Positions 22,946 to 34,918 of a DNA stretch of 64,000 bases are shown here, in pieces (positions within the stretch are counted from its first letter, which is position 1; the number at the start of each line of letters is the position of its first letter). The position numbers and the translations under genes were made by a program. The stretch comes from Hemerocallis citrina (taxonomy: Eukaryota > Streptophyta > Magnoliopsida > Asparagales > Asphodelaceae): positions 147,479,249 through 147,543,248 of the forward strand of contig CM030360.1 in NCBI GenBank assembly GCA_017893485.1, read 5' to 3'. The notes under the pieces were generated by a model. That model had not been told where the DNA came from. It ran no database searches and saw nothing but the letters and a program-made list of their open reading frames with translations.

Positions 22946-25900
22946 TTAAAGACTTACCGATGGAATTATCCGTGGGTTCCTTGCTATTACCACAATAAAG
23001 GATGAGAATTTGCTTGCATTATCGCCAACCCATTGCCCGACAGTGGGCGGCGTGCTACCCTCTCCCTCCTCTGTTTGACTGCCATTATTACCTAGGATTA
23101 ACAAACCAACATAATTACAAAAAATTAAAAAAGTGAGATTTGTAACAAATTCAACTACAATGATAGTTTGATGCAAATGACACTAAGCATTGTTTAATGT
23201 AAATGACACCAAGCAGCAGAAAATAGAAAGATAATTAAACCAATTATTAAATTCACATACAACATGTTCGGAATTACAAGATATAATATTACAACAAGAT
23301 TTAAGACACGAAAATTACAGGACATATAATATTGAGCTATGAAAATCAAGTGAACTACAATATGACATCTTCCAATACGTCGCCCTCTTCTCCATCCTTG
23401 CGGAGCCAAGTCCCGCAAATTCTGCCGTCGGTTGTGTTTACATCAAACATAGGAAACTCAGAAGCAATGTAACTGTTCATGGCTTCACCGTCTTCATCGT
23501 CTGAAGTATCGCCCAGTTCGAATACATCTCAAGAGCCACATACGATTTTGGAAGGGTTGGATCTTCAATGTACAACACTTGTTGCACTTGGGATGGGAAC
23601 ACAAATGGTTCGTGGCTAATGTGTGTACCGATATGAATCAATTTTGAGAAGTTTACAACTGTGAAACCTAACTTATCCTTGTTATTAGCAAAATTCCTAT
23701 CAAACTTAGCCCAATCTCCCACGAAATAAGACAATACGAAAATGACCAAAATAGTTCAACTCAATGATATCCGTGAGCACTCCATAGTAGTCGAGATCTC
23801 CATCTACCGGCCTCGTGTCCGACTTGGAAGCATAACTTCTAGTCTTAGAAGTCACTACCATTCCACTATTTTGAGACTTCAAATTACATTCACGATCTTT
23901 AGTACAAAATCTAAAGCCATTGAATATGTTCCCACGTTAAGTTATCTAGCTCAAAAGCATCAACTTTACCAACAGTAGTGCCAGCGGTATCAAAAAGATA
24001 TTTAGCACCATCAAGATTGGAAATGTCTGGATTTCTTCTTGGTCTAGTCAAAGATGTCTCTACACCCTGCAGATACCTGGAACAAAAATGTGAACACTCC
24101 TCTGATAGATATCCCTGAGCTATTGACCCTTAAGGATATGCTCTATTTTTAACATAACCCTTGAGCCGGTATAGGTACCTGAACATGTATAATTAATGAT
24201 TTAGAGTGAAGTAGGGGATTAAAAAAAATGAGCTTTTGAAAATTCTGTTTTGTAAGATGCATGAATTCTTTTACCTCTCAATGGGGTACATCCACCGATA
24301 GTGAACAGGACCGCCGACTCTGGCTTTACCAGCAAGGTGGATTATCAAGTGAATCATTATAGTGAAGAACGATGACAAAAATATCATCTCCATTTTACTA
24401 AGTGTCAATGCCGCCCGCTGCTCCAATTGGTTAATATCTTCAACACGAAACATTCTTGAGCAAATACCTTTATATATGCTACAAAGATCTTTCAGGACAG
24501 TAGTGATTTGCTCACACATTGAAGACCTTAGGGCCACAGAAAGGAGATCCTATATTAGGACGTGGTAGTCGTGTGACTTTAGACCCTGAAGCCTCTTCTC
24601 TTTAAAGTTGACACATCTTGCTATGTTAGAAGAATAGCCATCAGGAACATTAAGTTCCATTAGAACTTTGCAAAACAATTCCAACTCCGATTTTGACATT
24701 GAATAGATTGCAGGAGGTAGGAGTACTTTCCCGTTCGATAATTCCTCTGGGTGCAACTCATGTCGGATGCCCATTGACTTCAAATCAAGTCGGCTCTTGA
24801 GATTGTCCTTTATCTTCCGGTCATCTCCCATAACTGTTCCTATACAATTTTCACCAATATTTTTTCCGATATGCATCACATCTAAATTATGTCGCAATAA
24901 GTTGAATTTCCAATACAGCAACTTGAAGAAAATACTCTTCTTCTTCCATGCACCTAAACTCGTTATGTTCTGATCCTCATCTTCGCCACATAGATCGGTC
25001 TCCTCACCTTACTCCAGGCCTTGCCATTTTCTTGCCCTTTTTGCTGACTTGTGGTTCTTTTCCATATTTGAACTGATGACCATCTACCCGCCTCAAAATA
25101 TCTGACCCAAAAGAAGCTCTAGGAGCATGTTCCCACTCATCGGTACCATCAAATATCGCTGTCTCTGCCCGAAATATATGTGTGTCAGGCAACCATCTCC
25201 TATGACCCATATAGCAAAACTTTCTACCATTGTACAACCACCTTGAACTAGTTTGGTCAGCACAACAAGGACATGCATAAAGTCCTTTAGTGATATATAT
25301 CTAGATAAATTTGCATATGCTGGAAAATCATTGATTGTCCAAGACAACGCGACCCGAAGAGAAAATGTTTCTTTAGCCACAGCATCATAGGTTGGAACAC
25401 CCACCCACAATTTCTGAAGTTCATCTATTAACGGCTGTAGGTACACATCTATATCATTTCCAGGACCTTTCGGTCCAAGAACTATCATGGACAAAATAAA
25501 TGAGGACTGCTTCATGCATTTCCAAGGCGGCAAATTGTATGGTATTAACACAACAGGCCATATGCTGTATGTACTACTCATTTGCCTAAAAGGGTTGAAA
25601 CCATCACTAGCTAGTCCAAGTCTCACATTTCGAGGATCTTTGCAAAATCGAGATATCTTTCATCAAATTTTTTTTCTAAGATTGAGAATCAGCAAGATGT
25701 CTAAGAATCCCATCATTAGTGTGACCTTCAGCATGCCATTTCATATCAGAAGAAGTTTTTGTAGACATAAACAACCTTTGTAGCCTAGGAATCAGAGGAA
25801 AGTAACGCAGTATTTTAGCAGGCTTCTTTCTCCTACTTCGCTTAGTAGATCCACTGGCTTGATCGTCTTGATTTGGTGTTTCTGTCCATTTCGAAGAACC

Positions 25901-26685
25901 ACATACTTCGCAATTCTCCAGACTTTCCTTACCTCCCGTGAAAAGCATACAGTCATTTGGACATGCTGCTATCTTCTAATACCCTAGATCGAAAGAATTT
26001 AGGAATTTTTTGATTTTATAGGTTGAGTTTGGAATACAGATTTCTGGAAATGCTTCATTCAACAGTTCAAGTAGCATACTGAAGGACTTAGCAGACCACC
26101 CGTTTAAACATTTAATCTGAAATAGTCTGACAATGAATGAGAATTTAGAGAATTTGGTGCAATCGCGGTACAGCGGAGTACTAGCATCTTCAAGCAACTT
26201 AGCGAAGGATTCTTGCTGTTTATTATTTTCAGGGGCGGGGTCAGGCATTTCCTCGTCCACTCCACCACCAATCTAGTTTGTTTCTATTGACTCATTATGA
26301 ACTTGGGTTGTTGGATTATTGGTGTGGAAAGAAACATTATGAATCCCCAAGGCGTCTTGCAACAAAGCATGCATCTCATCGGAACACTTAAGTCTTCGTT
26401 CACTAAGGGCTCATCTACATTTTCTAATACAACTGGACGAACAGGAGCTGACGTATGATCCTCTCCATGACAAAACCACCGTGTGTGCCCTTGAAGAAAA
26501 CCGTTGACAACCAAATGTGTATGTACTACGTCACATGTCCTCAAATTACAATTTGTACACCGAAGGCATGGACAAAGGATTAGGTTGGGATCACGGGAAT
26601 GTCGTTTGGCAAAGATAATAAAATTTTTAATACCATTACGGTACTCCTTGGATAATCGTGGTTTACTAATCCAACTTCTATCCAT
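22946..26685 (-). pseudogene. TNP2-type CACTA transposase, broken
   Basis: Minus-strand reading from ATG at 26685 starts MDRSWISKPRLSKEY and continues with a cysteine-rich block CPCLRCTNC and HLVVNGFLQGHTRWFCHGE: the transposase-associated N-terminal domain. Further down are KIAACPNDCMLF and CEVCGSSKW, GLASDGFNPFRQMSSTYSIWP and ALSWTINDFPAYANLS (Transposase_21 core), RHNLDVMHIGKNIGEN, ELHPEELSNGKVLLPPA, and QRAALTLSKMEMIFLSSFF with a MIHLIIHLAGKARVGGPVHYRW block (DUF4218-like). Near 23500-23740 VNFSKLIHIG with QVQQVLYIEDP resembles DUF4216. Stops and frameshifts occur between nearly all blocks, and some breaks may be intron boundaries, so exon limits are not given. The order of domains is as in plant TNP2 proteins, which cut and paste CACTA elements. 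Confidence 0.85.
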
Positions 26686-27169
26686 TATAACAATAGCACA
26701 CAATCTGAAATTAAAATTTGACATATTAAATAGTATTGACAGTAAAGGGCATTTTGTATATTTAATTTCACCTTTTTTAAAACCAACCCTAGCTGCAAAT
26801 AAATAAACGATATAACAATTAACTGTAAAATAAAGAAATCGTGGTTCCAAAAATGTATTAAAAAACAATTAAATCTTAATACAATCTACTCTATTCACAT
26901 AACCCTAAACGACCTTTGTGAAAATTATCACAACCACCTTAGTGGCATTTTATCGCACACCTTGTGTTCGAGTCTAATATCGATTCGACTATAGTCTCCC
27001 CTGTATTTGGCTTTCCGTTCAAGGAGATGATGATGGTAAAGGGTATTTGCTGAGGAAGAGGAAGATGACGAATAACGAGGGCGTCGTGCTGTAAATACGG
27101 TAACAAGAAGATCTGATGACTCATGAACTATTCTGTTCATGGCTACTAATAATCAGTTACTCATCCCAA

Positions 27170-27170
<1 letters not shown>
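26686..27170. other. CACTA interior upstream of the transposase start
   Basis: Probably the promoter and leader of the transposase gene on the minus strand. No clear TATA box was assigned. Minus-strand open frames here carry no recognised motif. Confidence 0.35.

Positions 27171-27213
<43 letters not shown>
27171..27213 (+). repeat. (TAA)n microsatellite
   Basis: About 14 uninterrupted ATA/TAA triplets. Confidence 0.95.
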
Positions 27214-27214
<1 letters not shown>

Positions 27215-27239
27215 CCTGCACAAAAGAAACTAATATGGC

Positions 27240-28890
27240 TACTAATATGTTGCTCTATTAATTCTTCATCCCAACTAAATCATTGATGTTTATAGCTCCA
27301 AAAGAAACCTGCACAAGGTTTGTTCAGCCCAATTCTTGTACAGATTTGGAGGATTTTGGTATACAGCTAGCATCCTTAGATGACAATCAGATGCATGAAT
27401 TCAGCATCTTTGACAGTAAAGGAAAATGAAAATTTCCAGTATATAAGCATATATGTTTCTCTATTAATTCTTCATCCGAACTAAATCATGATGTTTGTGG
27501 CTACAAAAGAAACCTGCACATGGTTTGTTCTCACCCAATTCTTGTACAGATTTGGAGGATTTTGGTATACATACAGCATCCTTAGTTGACAGTGAACCCA
27601 TTTTGGTTAAAAAATCATGCTAAGATGGCAATCAGATGCATGAATTCACCTACTTTAACAGTAAAAGAAAATGAAAATTTCCAGTATATAAGCATATATG
27701 TTTCTCTATTAATTCTTCATCCCAACTAAACCATTGATCTTTGTGCCTCCAAAAGAAACCTGCACAAGGTTTGTTCCGCCCAATTCTTGTACAGATTTGG
27801 AGGATTTTGGTATACATACAGCATACTTTGTTGACAGTTAACCCATTTTAGTAAAAAAAACGTGCTAAGAAGGCAATCAGATGCATGAACTCAGATTCTT
27901 TAACAGTAAAAGAAAATGAAAATTTCCAGTATCTAAGCATATATGTTTCTCTATTAATTCTTCATTCCACCTAAACCATTGATGTTTGTGCCTCCAAAAG
28001 AAACCTGCACAAGATTTATTCAGCCCAATTCTTGTACAGATTTGGAGGATTTTGGTATACATACAGCATACTCTAGTTGACATTTAACACATTTTGGGAA
28101 AAAAAATCATGCTAAGAAGGCAATCAGATGCATGAATTCAGCTTCTTTCACAGTAAAAGAAAATGAAAATTTTCAGTATATAAGCATATATGTTTCTCTA
28201 TTAATTCTTCATCCCAACTAAATCATGATGTTTGTGGCTACAAAAGAAACCTGCACAAGGTTTGTTCTCACCCAATTCCTGTATAGATTTGGAGGATTTT
28301 GGTATGCAGCCAGCATCCTCTAGTTGACAGTTAACCCATTTTGGTAAAAAAAACATGCTAAGAAGGCAATCAGATGCATGAACTCAGATTCTTTAACAGT
28401 AAAAGAAAATGAAAATTTCCAGTATATAAGCATATATGTTTCTCTATTAATTCTTCATCCCAACTAAACCATTGATGTTTGTGGCTACAAAAGAAACCTG
28501 CACAAGGTTTGTTCTCACCCAATTCTTGTACAAATTTGGAGGATTTTGGTATACATACAGCATCCATCTTTGACTGTCAACTCATTTTGGTAAAAAAATC
28601 ATGCTAAGATTACAATCAGATGCATGAATTCAGTTTCTTTAACAGTAAAAGGAAATGAAAATTTCCAGTATCTAAGCATATATGTTTCTCTATTAATTCT
28701 TCATCCCAACTAAATCATGATGTTTGTGGCTCCAAAATAAACCTGCACAAGGTTTGTTCCACCCAATTCTTGTACAGATTTGGAAGATTTTGGTATACAT
28801 ACATCATACTTAGTTGACAGTGAACCCATTTTGGTAAAAACAAATCATGCTAAGATGCCAATCAGATGCATGAATTCAGCATCTTTGACA
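27240..28890 (+). repeat. Right array of the 245 bp CACTA repeat
   Basis: About seven copies in the same orientation as the left array; the GTTGACAGT..ACCCATTTTGG phrase recurs at about 27589, 27830, 28074, 28320, 28564 and 28811. The first copy has an internal deletion joining CATCCTTAG to GACAATCAG. The array stops where the purine-rich terminal block of the CACTA element begins. Confidence 0.9.
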
Positions 28891-29458
28891 GTGAAAAGGA
28901 GAGAAATCAACAGTAATTACCGAAAAGAGAGAGGGGGCCGACCAGCGGGGCGACGAGCGGTGGCGTAGGAGGTAAAGAGAGAGCAGGGGCGATGAGCGGT
29001 GGTTTTCGATCGCAAATTCACTGCGAAATAGAGAGAGGGAGGAGGGAAATCGAATTATGCTGTCGAAGATGACGAAGGGTCGGAGGCGAAGCGCGCGAAA
29101 TAGAGAGAGGGAGGAGGGAAAACGAAGCGGCGAAAATTAGGTTTGGGAATTAGTGAGCGAAACGTTAGGGTTCGCAGAGATTTATCTCAGTTAATTCACC
29201 GGCGTTTGAAGTTACGAACGCCGGTGAATGTATCTATATATTCCCCAGCGTTTGTTATTAAAACTCCGGTGAATAATACCATTCACCGGCGTTTACAAAT
29301 AAAATGCCGGTAAATATCATGATTCCCCGGCGTTTTATAGAGGCTGCCGGTGTGTAACAATCCAATCTGACGCCCCATTCCTGGTCACTCCCTATCCCTG
29401 GCACGAATGGTAAAACGCCGGGGAATATACGCCGGTAAATCGCACATGTTTTGTAGTG
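28891..29458 (-). mobile_element. CACTA right terminal and subterminal region
   Basis: A GA-rich block with two near copies of GCGAAATAGAGAGAGGGAGG is followed by at least seven CCGGCGTTT or AACGCCGG words (29198-29430) in both orientations, then CACATGTTTTGTAGTG. Iterated short subterminal motifs are the transposase-binding sites in characterised CACTA elements. The GA-rich part could be the leader of a second, lost CACTA gene. Confidence 0.82.
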
Positions 29459-32400
29459 GGGATTCTTTGAAGCAAAAGTATCAAGGAACAGCATGCGTAA
29501 AACGTGCTCAACTACAAGCTTTTCGCAAAGAGTTTGAAGTGTTGCACATGAAAGCTAGGGGAATTAGTTAATGACTACTTCGGAAGAACTCTCATCATAG
29601 CTAACAAGATGGGAATTCATGGGGAGACAATGGATGATGTGGTAATCATTAAAAATATTTTGAGGTCTATGACTTCAAAATATGATTACGTTGTATGTTC
29701 TATTGAGGAACCAAATGACCTGGACACCTTGTCCATAGACGAGCTCCAAAGCAGTCTTCTGGTGCATGAACAAAGGATCAACCGGCATGTCGTAGATGAA
29801 CAAGCCCTTCAAATCACGCATGGACCCCAGCAAGGAGGAAGAGGTGGAGGCCGAGGTACCTACCGAGGAAGAGGAATAGGGAGAGGAAAGGGTAGGTTCG
29901 AAAAAACTACCATAGAGTGCTACAATTGTCATAAGTTAGGGCATTTTCAATAGGAATGTCCCAAGGGAGCCAAGGAGCAAACAACAAATTATGTAGAAGC
30001 AAAAGAAATGATGTTGCTGATGGCTCTTGTGGATTTCAAAGAGGCTGCATCTAAGTACATTTGGTTTCTTGATTCTGAGTGTAGTAATCACATGTGTGGC
30101 AACAAAGACATGTTTTGTGACCTTGATAGCAGCTTTTGAGAATCTGTGAAGCTAGGCAACAACTCGAGTCTTACCGTGCAAGGCAAGGGTAAAGTTCGAA
30201 TGGAGGTAAATAGGATTGTGCTTATGATCACAAGAGTCTTCTACGTACTAGATTTGAAGAATAATTTGTTAAGCATTGGTCAATTGCAAGAAAAGGGGAT
30301 GGCAGTACTTATCCAACATGGAAAATGCAAAATCTTTCATTCAGAACAAGGTTTAATCATGGAAACTGAGATGACACATAACAGGATGTTTGCTGTGCTG
30401 GCTCGTTCACCAAAAGACCAACAATGCTTCTCTTCTTTTATCACAGGTCAAGCAAACCTTTGGCATTGTCGATATGGGCATCTCAGTTAGAATAGGCTCA
30501 AAGTGCTCCAACAAAAGAACATGGTGACAGGGTTACCTCATTTTTGAGCCTCTTAAAGGGTGTGTGAAGACTGCCTAGTAGGAAGGCAACACCGTGATCC
30601 ATTTCCCAACAAAAGCATGTGGAGAGCCTCCAACATTCTTCAGCTGGTGCACGCTGACATATGTGGACCAATCAGCCCAATTTCAAACAGCAAGAAATGG
30701 TATCTCCTCACCTTCATTGATGATTTCGGTAGAAAAACTTAGGTTTACTTCTTTGGGTAAAAGTCAAAAGCATTTGCCACATTCAAGTACTACAAAGCAA
30801 GAGTGGAGAAGGAAACCGGGACATTCATACGGAGTCTTAGAACAGATCGTGGGGGAGAGTTCACATCATAGGAGTTTACAAACTTTTGCAATGAAAATGG
30901 AATCCACAGACAGTTCACAGCTGCCTATACTCAGCAAAATGGCATCACAGAACGGAAGAATCGTACTATTATGAATATGGTGTGAAGTATGCTATCAGCA
31001 AAAAAAATTCCCAAAACCTTCTGGCCTGAAGCGGTGAATTGGACCGTGCATGTGCTAAATCGATGTCCGACTCTTGTTGTGAAGAGCAAGACACCCAAGG
31101 GGGCGTGGAGTGGGCTCAAACCATCAGTAGATCACTTTCGAGTTTTTGGATGCATTTCCCACGAGCATGTACCAGACAACCAAAGAGTGAAGCTCGATGC
31201 CAAGAGTTTCAAATGCATATTGCAGGGGGTAAGTGAGGAATCTAAGGCTTATAGATTATTTGATCCTATTTCCAAAAAAATAATTATTAGCCGAGATGTG
31301 GTGTTTGAAGAAGACCAACAATGGAGTTGGGATGATGGTCACAAGCAAGTCATATTGGCTGATCTCGAGTGGGAAACTAATGAAGAAGCAGGAATAGAAG
31401 ATGAGAGTAATGGAGAAGAGTCTGAGGAGCCTAGAGAGATTGAACCCGAGTCTAATCAAAATGGAGGAGACACTCCAAATGGTGAGAATTCACCGCGCGA
31501 AGGACAAGCTCGGAGGCCACCAGTTTGGATGAGAGACTATGAAACTGGCCAAGGTCTCTCTGATGAAGAAATTGCAAACATGAACCATTTGGCTTTGTTC
31601 ACTGACAGAGATCCTGTGACATTCGAAGAAGCTATGAAGTCTGAGAAATGTAGGCAAGCCATGGATCAAGAAATATAAGCCATAGAGAGGAACGATACAT
31701 GGGAACTAATGGCACTGCCACCAGGAAGGGAAAACCATAGGAGTGAAGTGGGTCTTTAAGGTAAAGTTCAATGAAAATGGGGAGGTGGACAAGTACAAGG
31801 CTCGGCTAGTTGCTAAGGGGTACTGTCAACAACATGGAATATTCGCACCGGTGGCTCGCTTGGACACCATTCGAATCGTCATAGCCCTTGCTGCCCAGAA
31901 GAGCTGGGTGGTCTACCAACTTGACGTCAAGTTGGCTTTTCTACATGGGAAAATTAATGAAGAGGTCTTTGTTGATCAGCCTCCGGGTTATGAATACACA
32001 GGGAATGAATCCATGGTCTGTCGACTCAAAAAGGCTTTGTATGGACTCAAACAAGCTCCTCGAGCCTGGTATAGTCGCATTGAGGCATATTTCATCAAAG
32101 AAGGCTTTACCAAATGGCTCTATGAGCACACTTTATTCATTAAAATTGCGGGTGGAGGTAAAATTTTAAGTGTGTGTCTTTATGTCGATGACCTCATTTT
32201 TACTGGCAATGATCAATTGATAATCGAACAATTTAAGAAATCCATGATGATTGAGTTTGACATGACTGATCTTGGAAGAATGAGATATTTCCTTAGCATT
32301 AAGGTGTTACAAAGGACAGATGGTATTTTTATCAGTCAATGAAAGTATGCTCAAGAGGTTTTGGACAGGTTCAATATGGATCAGTGCAATTCAGTACACA

Positions 32401-33166
32401 ATCTGGTGGTCCCTGGCTTTAAACTCATGAAAGATGAAGAGGGAAGTTGAAGTTGATAGTATTCTCTACAAGCAGATGGTGGGAAGTCTCATGTATTTAA
32501 CTGCCACACGTCCCGATTTGATGTTTATTGTCAGCTTGATCAGTAGGTACGTGGAGCGTCCTACTGAGTCTCATTTGCTGGCAGCAAAGGGCTCTGAGGT
32601 ATGTAAAAGGTACAATCAGTTTTTGGGATGTTCTACAAGAAAGGATGAAGAGAGGAGCTCATTGGATACACAGACAACGATTATGCTGGTGATCAGGATG
32701 ACAGAAAAAGCACCTCAGGTTATGCTTTTCTGATGAACTCAGGAGCTATTTCTTGGTCTTCAAAGAAATAACCAGTTGTTTCTCTTTCCACCACCGAAGC
32801 TGACTTCATAGCAGCAGCATCAAGTGCGTGTCAAGTCGTGTGGTTAAGAAGAATTCTGAAGAGTCTCAATCAAATACAAAGCAGTCCAATGGTGGTGTAC
32901 TGTGACAAGTTCTCAGCAATCAAACTCTCAAAGAACCCTGTAATGCATGGTCATAGCAAGCACATAGATGTAAGGTTTCATTTCCTTCGTGATCTTGTCA
33001 GGGATGGAGTCGTGGAGCTAATTCAATGTTCTACACAAGGTCAAGTTGCAGATGTTCTAACAAAACCATTGAAGCTTGATGTATTTCTGAAGATGCAAGG
33101 ATTACTGGGTGTGTGTGAATATCCAGGTGTAAACTGAATGTCAATGGCATTCAGTTTAAGGGAGGA
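29459..33166 (+). pseudogene. Ty1/copia gag-pol, 5'-truncated and broken
   Basis: The frame starts inside gag at the CACTA border (WDSLKQKYQG), then SIEEPNDLDTLSIDELQSSL, a glycine/arginine-rich stretch and the zinc knuckle CYNCHKLGHF, where a stop replaces the next residue. The protease site reads DSECSNHM at 30071, so the usual DSG glycine is lost. Integrase shows LWHCRYGHLS, CEDCLVG, DDFGRKT and NGITERKNR. RT shows [36 protein letters not shown] and YVDD (32181-32192). RNase H shows SLSTTEADFIAAA and HSKHIDVRFHFLRD. At least six in-frame stops and several frameshifts inactivate it. Domain order gag-PR-INT-RT-RH identifies copia. The 5' LTR and most of gag are absent. Confidence 0.92.
33155..33166 (+). 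other. Copia polypurine tract
   Basis: The purine-rich GTTTAAGGGAGGA ends directly at the TGATGAAAC start of the 3' LTR. Confidence 0.75.
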
Positions 33167-33455
33167 TGATGAAACTGTTGGAGTATTCCTAGTCTTTAGG
33201 CTAAGGCTCCTTGTTTTTAAATTTACTTCTAGTCATGTTGAATAATTCCTCCTATACTTGAGGGACAAGTTTGTTTTTCTGTTTAATGTAGTTATGCTCC
33301 ACGATTATAGGACCTGTAGAGTCATGGGTTGTTATTCCCCTTTTCTATCTCAGTGTAAGGCTATTTATTAGCCACAGTAGTTGTTCAATGAGGTGAAGTT
33401 CTCCAAATTAACCGGCATTCACAAAAACTCCCTGTTTTTCTCTTTGGTTTCATCA
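33167..33455 (+). repeat. Copia 3' LTR (289 bp)
   Basis: Starts TGATGAAAC and ends GTTTCATCA, a perfect 9 bp terminal inverted repeat with TG..CA ends. It sits directly after the polypurine tract. The partner 5' LTR is not in the window. Confidence 0.85.
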
Positions 33456-33850
33456 TATATATAGCCATAAGCAAATCCTAAAAGATATACACAAATACAG
33501 CTTATTAGATCAAAAACTCGAAAGTCCATATAACACACAATGCCGCTTACGGTCGACCGCATCCCATTGTGGTCGACTGCAATGAGTCATACCAATTTGA
33601 CGGTCGACTGTCCCACTCTCTATTGGAACCATGTACTCTCGAATGACAACAGCCTAGTTGTGATCAGGTAGTTGGTCAGGTGTGTGGTCGTGTGGTCGGT
33701 CGACCGCACCTCAGGACAGTCGACTGCAACTCCTCCAGCTGCATTTCTTCTAGCTGTTGTTTCCTTCCCTTGATGTCTTCTTCTTCAACTCTTCTTCTCC
33801 AACTTCAAGAACTCTCGTGCCTACGTGTATTTGAGGTCAAAATCCTAACA
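33456..33850. repeat. LTR-like fragment with iterated GTCGAC words
   Basis: Ends in CAAAATCCTAACA, like the minus-strand end of the gag-only element LTR, and has six GGTCGAC or GTCGACTG words at 33551-33727, as do those LTRs. It may be a diverged solo LTR of a related copia family, but its left end and a target duplication were not found. Confidence 0.4.
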
Positions 33851-34475
33851 ATTTGTAAAGAGAAAGATTGATTAGTGAAATTGTTGTCGCTAGCCTAACT
33901 TCAGTTCATTTATGCTTATGAATTCTGTTCTGTTCAGCTGAATTTCCCTTGAATTCTTTAGTTCTTTGGAGAAGTATGAGAAGTTTAGAACTTCAAAACT
34001 TGAGATATTAGTTTCCAATATGTTACAGAAAGAAGAGAAGTGAAATTAACTATTGAAATCGTCATGAGCGGCGCTTGTTTACCTGCTTTGCAATATTGTT
34101 TGAAGTAATTATAACCATTTTAAGTTTTGATTTGCCTGGACGAGTAGAAGTTTAATGCCAAATCTCAGATGGGTTTAAAAAATATGTTATTCGTCTATTT
34201 TGCAGTGATATGCATTGTTCAGCTTCAGATAACAACGCAAGTTTTGTACTATCCACATATGCTTCTCTACTTGGATTTCTTGGATTCATAATTTGTTATA
34301 TTTGTTTTTGGAATACAAGTGCTCATAATTTCAAATGTTATGAAGCTTAAATTGGTGGTCAATTTGGTTGACAACTATAATTTATAAGTTTCTCTTGTAA
34401 GGGGCACCTATGAAGTTTCTCTTGTCGGGCTTACTGTACATACTTTTTTTAAAAAGGATTACTGTACATACTTTA
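33851..34475. other. No recognisable feature
   Basis: AT-rich sequence with no coding frame or repeat that could be recognised. Confidence 0.4.
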
Positions 34476-34483
34476 CATATCAT

Positions 34484-34901
34484 CATGGTAGGGTCAGGGC
34501 CGACCTTGGGTTCTCGAAGGCCCTAGGCAAACTTCCGACATGGGAGCCCCTAATAACATATATATATATATATATATTTTACGCGCAAAATACGTACCTA
34601 CATTTACAAGGGAAGTTCAAATTTGGGGGCTCCTAAAATCGCGAAATCTCCGAGGGCCCAAGGTGGCCGCCTTACCCGCCTCTATGGTAGGGCCGGCCTT
34701 GGGTAGGGTCGGTCCCCACTTTGAGGCAGGCTGCCTCATGCTCCCAATATTTTTATAATTTTAGGGACCCCAAATTTTGTATTCTCCTTGTAAATATATG
34801 TATGTATTTTATGTGTAAAACACTTATATTGTAATTAGGGACTTTAAAAATAATTATTTGGGTATTTCGCCTTGGGCCCCCGGGAACTCGGGCTGGCCCT
34901 G
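34484..34901. mobile_element. hAT-type MITE with perfect 8 bp target duplication
   Basis: The 418 bp insertion is flanked by CATATCAT on both sides (34476-34483 and 34902-34909). The inner ends are CAGGGCCGACC (34495) and GGCTGGCCCTG (34891-34901), the CAGGGCCGGCCC type terminus common in hAT elements. A second GGTAGGGCCGGCCTTGGG near 34686 suggests one copy nested in another, which would explain the extra 11 bp before the left terminus. No transposase. Confidence 0.75.
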
Positions 34902-34918
34902 CATATCATTTCTATTCA

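Larger units (their letters stand above)
20944..29458 (-). mobile_element. CACTA (En/Spm-like) DNA transposon, left terminus missing
   Basis: The right end at 29449-29458 is TTTTGTAGTG, the reverse of the CACTACAAAA terminus that defines CACTA elements, preceded by several CCGGCGTTT-type subterminal repeats. A TNP2-type transposase pseudogene lies inside on the minus strand. Arrays of a 245 bp repeat lie on both sides of it. The left end has no CACTA terminus and joins the AT palindrome directly. The right end sits inside a copia gag region, so the transposon inserted into that copia element and the left flank was later lost. Confidence 0.8.

Noticed and set aside
20945..28890. Tandem 245 bp repeats as a CRISPR array
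   Set aside because: The units are continuous, with no short repeat/unique spacer pattern, in a plant genome and around a CACTA transposase.
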